Numbered from the stretch's first letter, positions 54,187 through 63,333 are shown. The stretch is DNA of 64,000 nucleotides from CAZJYI01 sp964550025 (GCA_964550025.1 CAZJYI010000022.1:34543-98542); one strand, 5' to 3'. Made by a program: numbers and translations. The notes: a model not told the origin generated them from the sequence alone.

Positions 54187-56529
54187 TCACAGTTTTCCGT
54201 CTGAAACCGTCGTAATCCGCGCAGCGGTAACGGTTGCGCCGGGCTCGTCGGTCTTCACCACCAGCGTGTTCTCCTCGCGGAGGGTACGGGGGTCGACCGG
54301 GATCTCGACATAGTCAAGCAGGTTGGGCGTGCCTTCGCTGTACGACAGGTCGGCGACGTGCTCCGCGCCGTTGAGCACCAGGGCCACGGGTTTGGCGAAC
54401 CCTCCCTTGCGATGGAACCCGACACGCAATGCTGCCGCCACCGGGTCCTTCGTATCGACCGGGATGTCCAGTGCCACCGAGCCATTGACCTTCAACGCCG
54501 TCGTGGTCGCGTAGTGAATCGTCTCGTCAAGCGTCTCCTTCAACGCCGGTTCGCGGTCGAGCTTGATTTCGAAGATCGCCGTCACGTCCACTCCCAGCAG
54601 GATCGCCTTGAGGCCGGGCAGCTCGTCGTGGACAAACCGGGGCTCACCCTTTCTAAAGTACGCCATGCGACGCTTGACTGAAACAACCCTCGACCCCTTC
54701 GGCACGACCGCATCGATGTCAAGCGCCACGCGCTGACCCGAATGGTTGTTGACGGCCAGGCGGACCAGGTCGCCGTCGATGACGGCGTGCGCGCGCACCT
54801 TGTGTTCAGTGTCGGACACGGGAATGCGCCTGCCCTCGAAGCCCGTCCACATGTCGATGATGTAGGTGTTCTTGGTCTTGACGAACTCGCCGTCGGGAGT
54901 CTGGTGGATAAAGGTCTCGAGCGAGTCGGGCGCCCAGTGCATGAACGTCAGCATGAACGGCACCGTGATCTCAAAGTCGTGCGGACGATCGAGGAACTTC
55001 ACCAACAACGAGTTGATGTTCTTGATATGCATCCAGAAGCCGCGCTCGTCGCGCACGAAGCTGAGTGAACCGTACTCGGAGCAGACCATCGGCTTGTTGT
55101 TGCCGGTGGCGGCCATGTGGGCGCGCAGCATGTCGAGGACGCATTCCAGACCGCCCTGCACGTAGCTGTGACCTTCGCGCCGGACACGCTCCAGCGAATC
55201 CATGGCGCCGACCTCGTAGAAGTGGTGGGAATAGAAGTCGAGGTGGTCGCGCGTCAGGTCCATGAAGCGCGCCTGGTTTCGCCAAACCTTGAAGTCGCCC
55301 GCGTAGGGAACGAACCAGGCGGAGACGGGACCGCCGACTTCGAGATGCGGGAGCGCCTTATGGATACCATCGGCCATGGTGTTGTGAAAATCGGCCAGGA
55401 GTTTCCAACTGTCGTAACCCTTCTCGTGGTGGTAGATCCACTCCGATTTCACATCCGATTCGTTCTTCACCTCCCACCACCGGGCACTGCGGCCACTGTC
55501 TCGTTCCAGCGCCTTGAGGTAGCGGACGGCCATGTCCGCGGCGGCGCCAAACTTTGAGACATCGGGCGTACCGCGCTGGTTCGGCACGCCGGGGAAATTG
55601 GTGGGGTGCGTGAAACGCGGCCACGAATCGAAGCAAAACACAAAATCGAGGTCGGGGTCGACGCCGGCGAAGCGCCAGAACTCGCGCCGTTCGAAGAAGG
55701 CGGGGTCGGCGAAGCCGGAACCCGGGCGTTTGGGGTCCTCTTTCAGCGTCACCATCGCGTCGGCGGCACCGTAGCGGTCTTCGTAGGCGGGGCCGAGCTC
55801 GACGATCTGGCGACCGGGCAGGAAGCCCATCCCCCGGAAATAGGGCTCCTTGCCGGAACGGTCGCCGTTCGGATCGGCATAGTAGCGGAAGTAGCGCTCG
55901 CGCTTCAGCTCGCAGATTCCCTCGATGGAACGCAGGCGGGTGGCGTCAACTCTCATGCTCACGGGTTTCACCGGCTTGTCGAGCCCGGGCTCGCGATAGA
56001 TTGACGCGTCGAATTCCATGGCGATGCCTTCGCGGTGGACGAACTCCACTTTCTCGACGGTGCCCCGCCCTTCAATGATCAGCTTGAGCGGGACATTCAG
56101 AGCGCACATGAACGAGTTGACTTTGATCTGGACGCGCTTCTCCCGCTGGGCGGTGATTCCGAGAACGGGGTTCCCCGAACCGATGCTCTCGACGATGACA
56201 CGCGTAACGCCGTTGAGCCCCCGCCCGATGATCTCAACCTGCTTGAAATCGAAAATGTGCTCGTTCAACGCGAAGGGGATCGGAACTGCGAGCTTGCCGT
56301 TGATCGGCGTCGTCTTCTCGAAGAAGACCAGGTGCGTCAACGCCTTGACGCCGGAGTTGACCTGTACCTTGGTTTCAACCTTGAACTCCGGCACCACCTC
56401 GTCGAAGAGGCGCTGGTGCTTCTCGTAGGCCTCTTTGCCCGCGACACCCAGTTGACCGACATCCAGCTCGGCCGCAAGGCAAATCGCTCCCGTGCACAAA
56501 CCAACGGTCAGGACCGCTCTACGAATCAT
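54187..56529 (-). CDS. GH86-like glycoside hydrolase, secreted, second copy
   Basis: 780 residues from ATG 56529, with AAGGGGAT 5-6 nt upstream and a signal peptide (AVLTVGLCTGAICLAAE). The open frame runs 269 codons further upstream, but only as the antisense of the GntR gene. An N-terminal beta domain (about 30-215) is followed by the barrel: SIEGICELKRERYFRYYADP, AADAMVTLKEDPKRPGSGFA, WWEVKNESDVKSEW (acid/base Glu), DFYSHHFYEVG and MVCSEYGSLSF (nucleophile Glu). C-terminal beta domains resemble those of the neighbour (AALRVGFHRKGGFAKPVALV). The pair are diverged paralogues. Shares a divergent promoter with a GntR regulator, which probably represses it. Confidence 0.65.
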   Translation of the reverse strand: MIRRAVLTVGLCTGAICLAAELDVGQLGVAGKEAYEKHQRLFDEVVPEFKVETKVQVNSGVKALTHLVFFEKTTPINGKLAVPIPFALNEHIFDFKQVEIIGRGLNGVTRVIVESIGSGNPVLGITAQREKRVQIKVNSFMCALNVPLKLIIEGRGTVEKVEFVHREGIAMEFDASIYREPGLDKPVKPVSMRVDATRLRSIEGICELKRERYFRYYADPNGDRSGKEPYFRGMGFLPGRQIVELGPAYEDRYGAADAMVTLKEDPKRPGSGFADPAFFERREFWRFAGVDPDLDFVFCFDSWPRFTHPTNFPGVPNQRGTPDVSKFGAAADMAVRYLKALERDSGRSARWWEVKNESDVKSEWIYHHEKGYDSWKLLADFHNTMADGIHKALPHLEVGGPVSAWFVPYAGDFKVWRNQARFMDLTRDHLDFYSHHFYEVGAMDSLERVRREGHSYVQGGLECVLDMLRAHMAATGNNKPMVCSEYGSLSFVRDERGFWMHIKNINSLLVKFLDRPHDFEITVPFMLTFMHWAPDSLETFIHQTPDGEFVKTKNTYIIDMWTGFEGRRIPVSDTEHKVRAHAVIDGDLVRLAVNNHSGQRVALDIDAVVPKGSRVVSVKRRMAYFRKGEPRFVHDELPGLKAILLGVDVTAIFEIKLDREPALKETLDETIHYATTTALKVNGSVALDIPVDTKDPVAAALRVGFHRKGGFAKPVALVLNGAEHVADLSYSEGTPNLLDYVEIPVDPRTLREENTLVVKTDEPGATVTAARITTVSDGKL

Positions 56530-56589
56530 GGCTATCCCCTTCAATCTGAAGCAGCATCGTCGAACCCGGCAGATATCCCAATGAAACTG

Positions 56590-56620
56590 TTGACATACGC
56601 GTATATTGTATACAATATAC
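56590..56620. promoter_or_regulatory. GntR/FCD operator palindrome in divergent promoter
   Basis: 56601-56620 reads GTATATTGTATACAATATAC, a perfect 20-bp palindrome. Its core TTGT-AT-ACAA fits the T-x-G-T...A-C-x-A pattern of FCD-type GntR operators. TTGACA at 56590-56595 could be the -35 of the regulator gene, with the palindrome in the spacer and -10, an arrangement for autorepression. It lies 71 nt before the divergent hydrolase start. Confidence 0.75.
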
Positions 56621-56649
56621 AATATCAACCATGCAATAGGGGATTTTCC

Positions 56650-57261
56650 ATGTATGTCAACCAGACACCTGTCCGTACGGTGCGGGAGCAAATTGCGGGG
56701 CATCTTCGGGCCGACATTCTCTCCGGGAATCTCCCCAGGGGTGCGCCCGTACGGGAGCAGCCGCTGGCGGAACGCTTCGGCGTCAGCCGGGCACCCGTCC
56801 GGGATGTGTTGCGCCAACTGACCCAGGAAGGCCTGCTCGTTGCCGAGCCGAACTGCGGAGTTCGTGTGAGTGCGGAACCCGCCGAGTGGATGCAGCCGCT
56901 GATTGTCAACCTGCGTCGCGAGATCGAGGTCACTGCGTTGAAGCGATCCATCGAACGACTCACCGATGCAGAGATCCTGCAACTGGGGAGCATCGTGCAG
57001 AAACTGGGTGTGGCCTGTCGGCGGCGCGATCTTGCCGCCGTGGCGGAGCACGATTTCGCATTCCACCGTACCCTCCTCGAGACTGCCGGTGAACCGGACC
57101 TGGTGTCGATCTGGATGCCCATCGTGATGCGGATGATCATGCACTACTCGCGACACGGGGACATGATGCAGAGCCTCGATGAGCACAAAGCCATACTCGA
57201 TGCAATTCGGAAGAGGGATCTTCAAGCCGCCATCAAGGCGTTGGAAGAGAATATCCAGTAG
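56650..57261 (+). CDS. GntR-family (FCD) transcription regulator
   Basis: 203 residues from ATG 56650, with AGGGGAT 6 nt upstream. A winged helix occupies residues 8-75 (REQIAGHLRADILSGNLPRG; ERFGVSRAPVRDVLRQLTQE). The all-helical FCD effector domain follows with candidate metal ligands in EHDFAFHRTLLETAG, MHYSRHGDM and DEHKAILDAIRKRD. FCD regulators sense sugar acids or related carboxylates. This suits the downstream aldehyde dehydrogenase and enolase-family enzyme, which would make and consume a sugar acid. Its TAG stop is the head of a REP-like element, and the next gene starts 143 nt on. Confidence 0.92.
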   Translation: MYVNQTPVRTVREQIAGHLRADILSGNLPRGAPVREQPLAERFGVSRAPVRDVLRQLTQEGLLVAEPNCGVRVSAEPAEWMQPLIVNLRREIEVTALKRSIERLTDAEILQLGSIVQKLGVACRRRDLAAVAEHDFAFHRTLLETAGEPDLVSIWMPIVMRMIMHYSRHGDMMQSLDEHKAILDAIRKRDLQAAIKALEENIQ

Positions 57262-57391
57262 GACGGTGCTCCGCGCCGTCCCGGGAAGCGGTGGAGAGGC
57301 AAGCGTAGAGAGAGAACGGAACAGAGTTCGGCACATTTCTCTTGCCTGCCGACTCGCTTGTCACAGGGACAGCGCAGGAGCACTGTCCTAC
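57258..57391. repeat. BIME-like pair of REP palindromes, copy E
   Basis: GTA then GGACGGTGC-TCC-GCGCCGTCC (57261-57281). About 85 nt on, the inverted unit GGACAGCGC-AGGA-GCACTGTCC then TAC (57367-57391). The head TAG (57259-57261) is the stop of the GntR gene; the far end lies 14 nt before the aldehyde dehydrogenase start. Confidence 0.85.
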
Positions 57392-57404
57392 GAGGAGAGA
57401 CATC

Positions 57405-58877
57405 ATGACAGAATGCAGGACCACCCAGGACGGCATTGACGCTTACCGGATGTTCATCGACGGGGAGTTCATGGATTCAGTGTCGGGCGAAACGGTCGAC
57501 GTCGAGAATCCCGCGACGGAGGAGGTCGTTTACACGGTTCCGAAGGGCGATGCCGAGGACGCGAAGCTGGCGCTGAAAAGCGCGCAGGCAGCCCGGGCCG
57601 AATGGGCGGCGTTACCCGCCGTGGAGCGCGGCAACTACCTTCTTCGTCTGGCAGGGCTCATCCGTGAGAACCGCGAGGAGCTCGCCCGCATCCTCACCGC
57701 GGAGCAGGGCAAGACGTACGCGCTGGCATTGGGGGAAGTGGACGCGTCCGTCGACTACATCAGTTTCCCTGCGCAGTGCGCGCGGCGCCTGGAGGGAGAC
57801 ATCTATCCCTCCGACGTGCCCGACGAGCACATCTGGATTCACAAGGTGCCGTACGGGGTGTGCGTGGGCATCGCGGCGTGGAACTTCCCGCTGGCGCTGG
57901 CCTGCCGCAAGCTTGGCCCGGCCCTGACGGCCGGCAACGTCATGGTCGTCAAGCCGCCGACGGACACGCCGGTGGCCGTGATGGCCATGGGCAGGCTGGT
58001 CCGGGAAGCCGGCATCCCGAAGGGCGTCCTGAACCTGGTGACCGGCAGCGGTTCGACGATGGGCACGGAGCTCGTCACGAACAAGATCACCCGCCTCGTC
58101 ACGATGACGGGCAGCACAAGCACGGGGCAGAAGATCTTCGAAATGTGCGCCGACCGCCTGACGGCGGTGCGGCTCGAGCTTGGCGGAAAAGCACCCTTCA
58201 TCCTGCTGGAGGACGGCGACGTCGACAAGGCGGTCGAGGCGGCCATGTTCTCACGCTACCTCAACCAGGGCCAGGTCTGTACATGCAGCGAACGCTTCTA
58301 CATTCACGACGCCGTCTACGATGAGTTCCTCGATAAATACGTGGCGGCGAGCTCCAAGCTCAAGCTGGGCGACCCGATGGACCCGGAGACGGATATCGGC
58401 CCCAAGGTCAACCGCTACGAGTTGGAGCAGATGGAAAAGATGATCCAGCGCGCTCTCGACGACGGCTGCAAACTCGCGCTGGGCGGCAAACGGCCGGAGG
58501 GATCGCAGTTCGAGAAAGGCCACTGGTACGAACCGACGATCCTGACCGAATGCACGAACGACATGGAGATCATGCGCGAGGAGATCTTCGGCGTGGTCAG
58601 CCCGATCATGCGCGTCAGCAGCTTCGAGCAGGCCATGGAACTGGCCAACGACAGCGACTACGGACTGTCGGCGTTCCTCTTCACGAGAGACATGCGGCTG
58701 GTTCACCGCGCCGTGCTGGAGCTCGACTTCGGCGAGATCTACGTCAACCGCCCGATGGGCGAACAGCGCCAGGGCTTCCACAACGGCTTCAAGCTGAGCG
58801 GCACGGGCGGCGAGGACGGGAAGTACGGTCTCGAGAACTACCTCGAGAAGAAGACCTTCTATGTGAATTTCGGTTGA
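57405..58877 (+). CDS. Aldehyde dehydrogenase, AldA (lactaldehyde dehydrogenase)-like
   Basis: 490 residues from ATG 57405, with GAGGAGA 7 nt upstream. NAD(P)-dependent aldehyde dehydrogenase: GIAAWNFPLALACRKLGPAL, VTMTGSTSTGQKIFE, general base Glu in LELGGKAPFI (near 256) and catalytic Cys in NQGQVCTCSERF (near 291). Sequence blocks such as INPATEE-like VENPATEEVV and the ending EDGKYGLENYLEKKTFYV closely follow E. coli AldA. It could oxidise L-lactaldehyde from fucose breakdown, or 3,6-anhydro-L-galactose to the acid if the substrate is agar-like. No signal peptide. It follows the GntR regulator and precedes DUF362 and enolase-family genes on the same strand. Confidence 0.9.
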   Translation: MTECRTTQDGIDAYRMFIDGEFMDSVSGETVDVENPATEEVVYTVPKGDAEDAKLALKSAQAARAEWAALPAVERGNYLLRLAGLIRENREELARILTAEQGKTYALALGEVDASVDYISFPAQCARRLEGDIYPSDVPDEHIWIHKVPYGVCVGIAAWNFPLALACRKLGPALTAGNVMVVKPPTDTPVAVMAMGRLVREAGIPKGVLNLVTGSGSTMGTELVTNKITRLVTMTGSTSTGQKIFEMCADRLTAVRLELGGKAPFILLEDGDVDKAVEAAMFSRYLNQGQVCTCSERFYIHDAVYDEFLDKYVAASSKLKLGDPMDPETDIGPKVNRYELEQMEKMIQRALDDGCKLALGGKRPEGSQFEKGHWYEPTILTECTNDMEIMREEIFGVVSPIMRVSSFEQAMELANDSDYGLSAFLFTRDMRLVHRAVLELDFGEIYVNRPMGEQRQGFHNGFKLSGTGGEDGKYGLENYLEKKTFYVNFG

Positions 58878-58904
58878 GCCGGAGCGCCCCGGCAACCCGT
58901 TGAG

Positions 58905-59075
58905 GATTGGCCACAAAAGGCACAAAACGCACAGAAGACCATTGCAAAGTGGACTACACTCAGAACGTTGAGAGGCCTAACCGAATAGTGAGTCTTGCGA
59001 GGATGGCCATCGCAGAGAAGTCCCTTCCCTCTTGTGCCTTCTGTGACTTCTGTGGCCATTCCCACTGGATCGGTC
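58905..59075. repeat. Inverted repeat arms of GGCACA-type motifs
   Basis: GGCCACAAAAGGCACAAAAC at 58909-58928 is opposed by TTGTGCCTTCTGTGACTTCT and TGTGGCC at about 59032-59058. Arms are imperfect. It occupies most of the 217-nt gap between the aldehyde dehydrogenase and DUF362 genes. Confidence 0.6.
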
Positions 59076-59094
59076 CGACTGGGAGACAGCAATC

Positions 59095-60312
59095 ATGAAC
59101 GGCCATCGAGCCACAGTTTCTATTGTCAAAGGCAACATCCGTGAGACGCCCGTCGAGTACTCCGAGAAGGACCTCGCCACGGTCAGGGGTGCGATCGAGG
59201 AATCCATCGAGCTCATCGGCGGCCTTGGGCAGATCATCGGCAATGCAAAGACCGTTGTCGTGAAACCCAACCTGGTGGAGGTCCCGTTCAAGGGGACCGA
59301 CGGATCGGTCGTCACCGACCCACGTGTCCTCGAAGCCCTTGTACGGCTCCTCAAGGACAACGGCGTCGAGCGCGTCCTGGTCGCCGAGGGCAAGTCGGTC
59401 AACCTGAGACACGTCAGTTCCGGGCCACGGCAAGCCTTCGAAGCCCTGGGGCTGGCCGCCATTGTGCGGCGGGCCGGCGGCGAGATCCTCGGGTGGGATG
59501 AGGAGGAGTTCGTCGCCGTCGACGTACCCGGCGGCGAGCTGTACGAGACAATCAACGTCCCGAAGTCCATCCTGGATGCGGATGCGTTCATCTCCGTGCC
59601 CAAGCTGAAGACCCACTGCCAGACCGAGGTGACGGTCGGCATGAAGAGCATGCAGGGCGTCTTCAGCGTCGACGACAAGGTCAACTTCCACAACGAGGCT
59701 TTTCCGTGGAAGATGGTCGACATGCTGAGGGTCGCCAAGCCGGCCCTGACCATCGTGGACGGGCTGATCTGCGGCGAGGGCTACGGCCCCATTTACACCC
59801 AACCGGTTCAGATGAACCTGATCGTCTCGTCCCGGGACGTTGTGGCCATCGACGCGGTCTGCTCGGCTATTATGGGGATCGATCCGTTCGAAGTGCCCAT
59901 CACCCGGCTCGGCCATTCCGAGGGCATCGGCATCGGCGACCTGGCACGCATCGATGTCAAGGGTGAGTCCATCGAAGACGTGATGAAGCACTTCAAGCGT
60001 GCCGGTGAGTGGAACCCGATCGGGTCGAGCGACAGGATCCGGATCTTCGCCGGTGGGGCGTGCCGTTTCTGCCTGGCGCAGATCGGTGCCACGGTGACGC
60101 GGCTGCGTTACGAGGGCAAACTGGACGAGCTCGAAGACATCTGCGTCATCATCGGTCACAACGCGCCACTCCCGATCCGGAACTACAAGAACGTGTTCAA
60201 GATCGGCGACTGCGCCAAGGAGGCACAGATAGAAGGCGCATTCATCGGCGGGTGCCCTCCCCTGCCGAGCCTGCAGATCGTGCACGCGTTCGAGAAACAC
60301 TTGGTTCAGTGA
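59095..60312 (+). CDS. DUF362 family protein
   Basis: 405 residues; GGGAGA 8 nt before ATG; cytoplasmic. The DUF362 core is seen in TVVVKPNLVEVPFKGTDGSV, DADAFISVPKLKTHCQTEVT, VGMKSMQGVF and LTIVDGLICGEGYGPIYTQP. Many DUF362 proteins end in a bacterial ferredoxin domain. This one instead has an unassigned C-terminal domain with spaced cysteines (GGACRFCLAQIG; GDCAKEAQ; GGCPPLPS), which could bind metal. DUF362 proteins often neighbour sugar-acid catabolism genes, but their reaction is unknown. It lies between the aldehyde dehydrogenase and the enolase-family enzyme. Confidence 0.87.
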   Translation: MNGHRATVSIVKGNIRETPVEYSEKDLATVRGAIEESIELIGGLGQIIGNAKTVVVKPNLVEVPFKGTDGSVVTDPRVLEALVRLLKDNGVERVLVAEGKSVNLRHVSSGPRQAFEALGLAAIVRRAGGEILGWDEEEFVAVDVPGGELYETINVPKSILDADAFISVPKLKTHCQTEVTVGMKSMQGVFSVDDKVNFHNEAFPWKMVDMLRVAKPALTIVDGLICGEGYGPIYTQPVQMNLIVSSRDVVAIDAVCSAIMGIDPFEVPITRLGHSEGIGIGDLARIDVKGESIEDVMKHFKRAGEWNPIGSSDRIRIFAGGACRFCLAQIGATVTRLRYEGKLDELEDICVIIGHNAPLPIRNYKNVFKIGDCAKEAQIEGAFIGGCPPLPSLQIVHAFEKHLVQ

Positions 60313-60363
60313 GCAGCTTTCAGTATTCGATGTCAGAGGTTCTTTGCACACACTCCTGCCCTC

Positions 60364-60430
60364 GTCTTTGCCCTCATCTTTACCCTTGTCTTCCCTGGCG
60401 CGAGACGAAGGCAAAGATGAGGGCAAAGAC
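60364..60430. repeat. Inverted repeat, GTCTTTGCCCTCATCTTT type
   Basis: Left arm 60364-60384, right arm 60410-60430, one mismatch in 21 nt, 25-nt loop. Each arm carries the GGCAAAGA-type motif twice (period 11-12). A strong hairpin between the DUF362 and enolase-family genes, possibly an attenuator. Confidence 0.85.
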
Positions 60431-60494
60431 AACGGCGAAACACCGAATACTGGAAACTGAATACTGAACACATAAGCAGAGGGACTGGCAAAAC

Positions 60495-61628
60495 ATGAAA
60501 ATCACAGACGTGCAAGCCTTCCCCGTCTCATTCCCGCTGGACGAGCCCGCGCAGGACGCGACCGGGGTCTGGGATAGCTGGAACACGGTCATTGTCAAGA
60601 TCACGGCCGAAGACGGCACGTACGGATGGGGTGAAATCGGCCCGATCCATGGCGGCGGCATCGCCATATTCAAGGCGATGGTCGATGACAAGCTGAGAGG
60701 CCTGATCATCGGGGAAGGCGTCTTCGATCGTGAGAAGATCTACGAGAAGCTGCTCGGACGCGGAACAAGCTCGTATGCGCTCGGACAGAAGGGGGCGATC
60801 GTCAGCGCCGTGGCCGGCATCGACATCGCCCTGTGGGACCTCGCCGGCAAACTCCTCGGCACACCCGTCTACAAGCTCCTGGGGGGCTGCTCGCACGAGA
60901 AGATCCCCGCCTACGCCAGCGGCTTCTTCGGCAAGGGCGGCCGGCCGCTCACGCCGGAAGAGTGTGCCGACGAAGCGAGAGGCTACGCCGACCAGGGCTT
61001 CAAAGGCGTGAAGATGAAGGTCGGTTTCGGTCACAAGCAGGACCTGCTCAACCTCGAAGCGGTCCGCGACGCGCTTGGGCCCGACCTGGGCATCATGGTG
61101 GACGCCAACCAGGGCTTCTCCTACCACGATGTGCTCAAGATTGCCGACGACCTGGCGGCGTTTGATCTGACGTTCATAGAAGAGCCGCTGCCGATCAACG
61201 ATCTCGACGCCATGGCCGCACTCACAGCGGCCGTCAAGATCCCGATCGCGGCCGGCGAAAACTACTACACCCGCTTCGAGTTCCGCGACGTGCTGGTCAA
61301 GCGCGCCGTGAACATCGTGCAGCCCGATATCATCCACGCCGGCGGCCTCACCGAGACGAAGAAGATCGCCGACATGGCCAGCGCGTGGAACACCCCGCTC
61401 TGCCCGCACATCCACGCGACGGTCGGCGTGGCGGCCAGCATTCACCTGCTCACCGCCACGCCTAACACGCTTGCGGCGGAGTACATCACGAGCGGCGGGT
61501 CGTTCAAGCTGCGCCAGGCGCTCTACGGCCAGGCTTTCATGGCCGAGGACGGTTGGGTGAGCGCGCCGGATAAGCCGGGCCTCGGCATTGAGATCGACGA
61601 GGAGGCGTTGGAGAGCTATCGTCCATAG
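60495..61628 (+). CDS. Mandelate racemase/muconate-lactonizing (enolase superfamily) sugar-acid enzyme
   Basis: 377 residues. Capping domain MKITDVQAFPVSFPLDEPAQ; barrel with Lys pair in GVKMKVGFG (near 173-175), metal ligands in VDANQGF (near 203), IEEPLP (near 230) and AAGENYY (near 254), and His in PHIHATVGVAA (near 305). All residues of a mandelate-racemase-subgroup active site are present. Known sugar-acid members dehydrate L-fuconate, galactonate and others, and the group also includes 3,6-anhydro-L-galactonate cycloisomerase. Both fit this locus (fucosidases on one hand, GH117/GH86-like enzymes on the other). It would follow the aldehyde dehydrogenase in a pathway to a 2-keto-3-deoxy sugar acid. 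Confidence 0.88.
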   Translation: MKITDVQAFPVSFPLDEPAQDATGVWDSWNTVIVKITAEDGTYGWGEIGPIHGGGIAIFKAMVDDKLRGLIIGEGVFDREKIYEKLLGRGTSSYALGQKGAIVSAVAGIDIALWDLAGKLLGTPVYKLLGGCSHEKIPAYASGFFGKGGRPLTPEECADEARGYADQGFKGVKMKVGFGHKQDLLNLEAVRDALGPDLGIMVDANQGFSYHDVLKIADDLAAFDLTFIEEPLPINDLDAMAALTAAVKIPIAAGENYYTRFEFRDVLVKRAVNIVQPDIIHAGGLTETKKIADMASAWNTPLCPHIHATVGVAASIHLLTATPNTLAAEYITSGGSFKLRQALYGQAFMAEDGWVSAPDKPGLGIEIDEEALESYRP

Positions 61629-61671
61629 CGCGGAGGAAACGCGAACAGGTGGACCGGGATACGGTGGGAAT

Positions 61672-61754
61672 GACCCGATGACCTGGTGACTCGGTGACGC
61701 CGTGAGTGTCTTCACCCCGGCGTCATCCGGTCACGGAGTCACGAGGTCACCACT
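61672..61754. repeat. Inverted repeat with GGTGACTC-type tandem motifs
   Basis: Left arm GATGACCTGGTGACTCGGTG (from 61676) and right arm ending CGGAGTCACGAGGTCACC (to 61752) are imperfect reverse complements. Each is built of ~9-nt GTGAC repeats. It lies between the enolase-family gene and a GH29 gene. Confidence 0.65.
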
Positions 61755-61772
61755 GGAAGCGAAGGAGGGAAG

Positions 61773-63260
61773 ATGGAAACGAGTGTGTGGATAGCGGTTC
61801 TGAGCATTTTCGTGGTGGCCGGCGTCGTCGGCGCCGAGCAGAAGTACGAGCCCACGGTTGAGTCGCTTCAGCAGTACGAATGTCCGCGGTGGTTTCGCGA
61901 CGCGAAGTTCGGCATCTATTTGCACTGGGGCGCGTATTCCGTGGCCGAGCAGGGCGAATGGTATGCCCGCAAACTCTACGAAGAGGGGCGCCCCGAATAC
62001 AAGCATCACCTGCAACACTACGGCCACCCTTCCGAACACGGTTACAAAGACTTCATCCCCATGTGGAAGGCCGAGAACTTCGATCCCGATGCGCTCCTGG
62101 CGTTGTTCAAGCGGGCCGGGGCGAAGTACTTCACGCCGTGTGCCGTGCATCACGACAACTTCGATCTGTGGGATTCGAAACACCACGAGTGGAACGCGGT
62201 CAACATGGGCCCTGAGAAGGACTTGATCGGTATGTGGCGCGAGGCGACGCTGAAAGCCGGCCTGCGGTTCGGTGTCACGACACACCTCTCGCGCGGCTAT
62301 AGCTGGCTGAACGTCGCAAACCAGGCGGACACGGAGGGCCCGAAGAAGGGCGTGCCCTACGATGGCGCCCAGGGCAAGGCCAAGGGCCTGTACCCGCCGA
62401 ATGACGGCCAGAGCACGCACCCCCGCGCGCCGCTCGACGCGCCGAAAGCGTGGCGCGATCACTGGGCGCGCCGCGTCAAGCAACTGGTCGACGACTACGA
62501 GCCGGATCACCTCTACTTCGACTGCGCCGTGCCGTTCCGCGGCAGCGACGGTGGCCGGACCGGCATGGACGTGATCGCCCACTTCTACAACAAGCGCCCC
62601 GAGGGCGTCATGTGCGTCAAGGAGCGACCGTGGCAGGGGCTGTACGCTGAAGGTATGACGACACTCGACTATGAGCGCGGCAAGGCCAGCCACATCCTGG
62701 ACGAACCGTGGCAGACGGACGACTCGATCGGCTCGTGGGGCTACAACGAGAACACGCCCTACACGACGGCCGATGCCGTGGTCGACAAGATCATCGACAT
62801 CGTCAGCAAGAACGGGAACATGCTCCTCAACATCCCCATCAGGGCGGACGGGACGCTCGACGAAACCGCGACCGGCATCCTGGAGGACATCGGCAAGTGG
62901 TTCGACGTCAACGGCGAGGGCATCTACGCCACCCGCCCCTGGTACCTGTACGGTGAAGGCAAGACCGAAATGCCGCACAAGACCATCGAGTCGCCTTTCA
63001 CGTTCAAGGACATCCGCTACACAACAAAGGGCGAACACCTCTACGCGTTCGTGCTGGACTGGCCGGGCAGGCGCACCGTCGAGATGCAGTTCCTCGCCCC
63101 GGCCAACCATCGCATCGGCGAGATCAAGTCGGTCGAACTGCTGGGGCACAAGGGCGACATCAAGTGGGAGCATCATCCCGACGGCCTGCGGGTCAGTTTC
63201 CCACAGAAGAGGCCCTGCGATTTTGCCTACTGTCTGAAGATCCACCTGCCAAAGAAGTAG
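61773..63260 (+). CDS. GH29 alpha-L-fucosidase, secreted
   Basis: 495 residues; AAGGAGG 4-5 nt before ATG; signal peptide (IAVLSIFVVAGVVGA). GH29 blocks: CPRWFRDAKFGIYLHWGAYS, FTPCAVHHDNFDLWDS, HLYFDCAVPFRG (nucleophile Asp near 248), SKNGNMLLNIPIRADGTLDE. A C-terminal beta-sandwich follows (YAFVLDWPGRRTVEMQFLAP). All three GH29 proteins of the window share these blocks but differ in location: two exported, one cytoplasmic. Substrate could be L-fucose or L-galactose residues. Its TAG stop overlaps the GTAG head of a REP-like pair. Confidence 0.92.
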   Translation: METSVWIAVLSIFVVAGVVGAEQKYEPTVESLQQYECPRWFRDAKFGIYLHWGAYSVAEQGEWYARKLYEEGRPEYKHHLQHYGHPSEHGYKDFIPMWKAENFDPDALLALFKRAGAKYFTPCAVHHDNFDLWDSKHHEWNAVNMGPEKDLIGMWREATLKAGLRFGVTTHLSRGYSWLNVANQADTEGPKKGVPYDGAQGKAKGLYPPNDGQSTHPRAPLDAPKAWRDHWARRVKQLVDDYEPDHLYFDCAVPFRGSDGGRTGMDVIAHFYNKRPEGVMCVKERPWQGLYAEGMTTLDYERGKASHILDEPWQTDDSIGSWGYNENTPYTTADAVVDKIIDIVSKNGNMLLNIPIRADGTLDETATGILEDIGKWFDVNGEGIYATRPWYLYGEGKTEMPHKTIESPFTFKDIRYTTKGEHLYAFVLDWPGRRTVEMQFLAPANHRIGEIKSVELLGHKGDIKWEHHPDGLRVSFPQKRPCDFAYCLKIHLPKK

Positions 63261-63305
63261 CGCCCCGCTCCCGCGGGGCAACAAGTAGCGCCGGCTTTCA
63301 GCCGG
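63257..63305. repeat. Two tandem REP-like palindromes
   Basis: GTAGCG-CCCCGC-TCCC-GCGGGG (63257-63278) and GTAGCG-CCGGCT-TTC-AGCCGG (63285-63305), same orientation. The first TAG (63258-63260) is the GH29 stop codon. They sit 28 nt before the sulfatase start. Confidence 0.85.
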
Positions 63306-63333
63306 CACCGCGGGGCAAACTAACGCACCAAAC

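Noticed and set aside
56530..57336. Long N-terminal extension of the second GH86-like protein
   Set aside because: The extra codons are antisense to the GntR gene. The internal ATG at 56529 has a good ribosome-binding site and begins a signal peptide.
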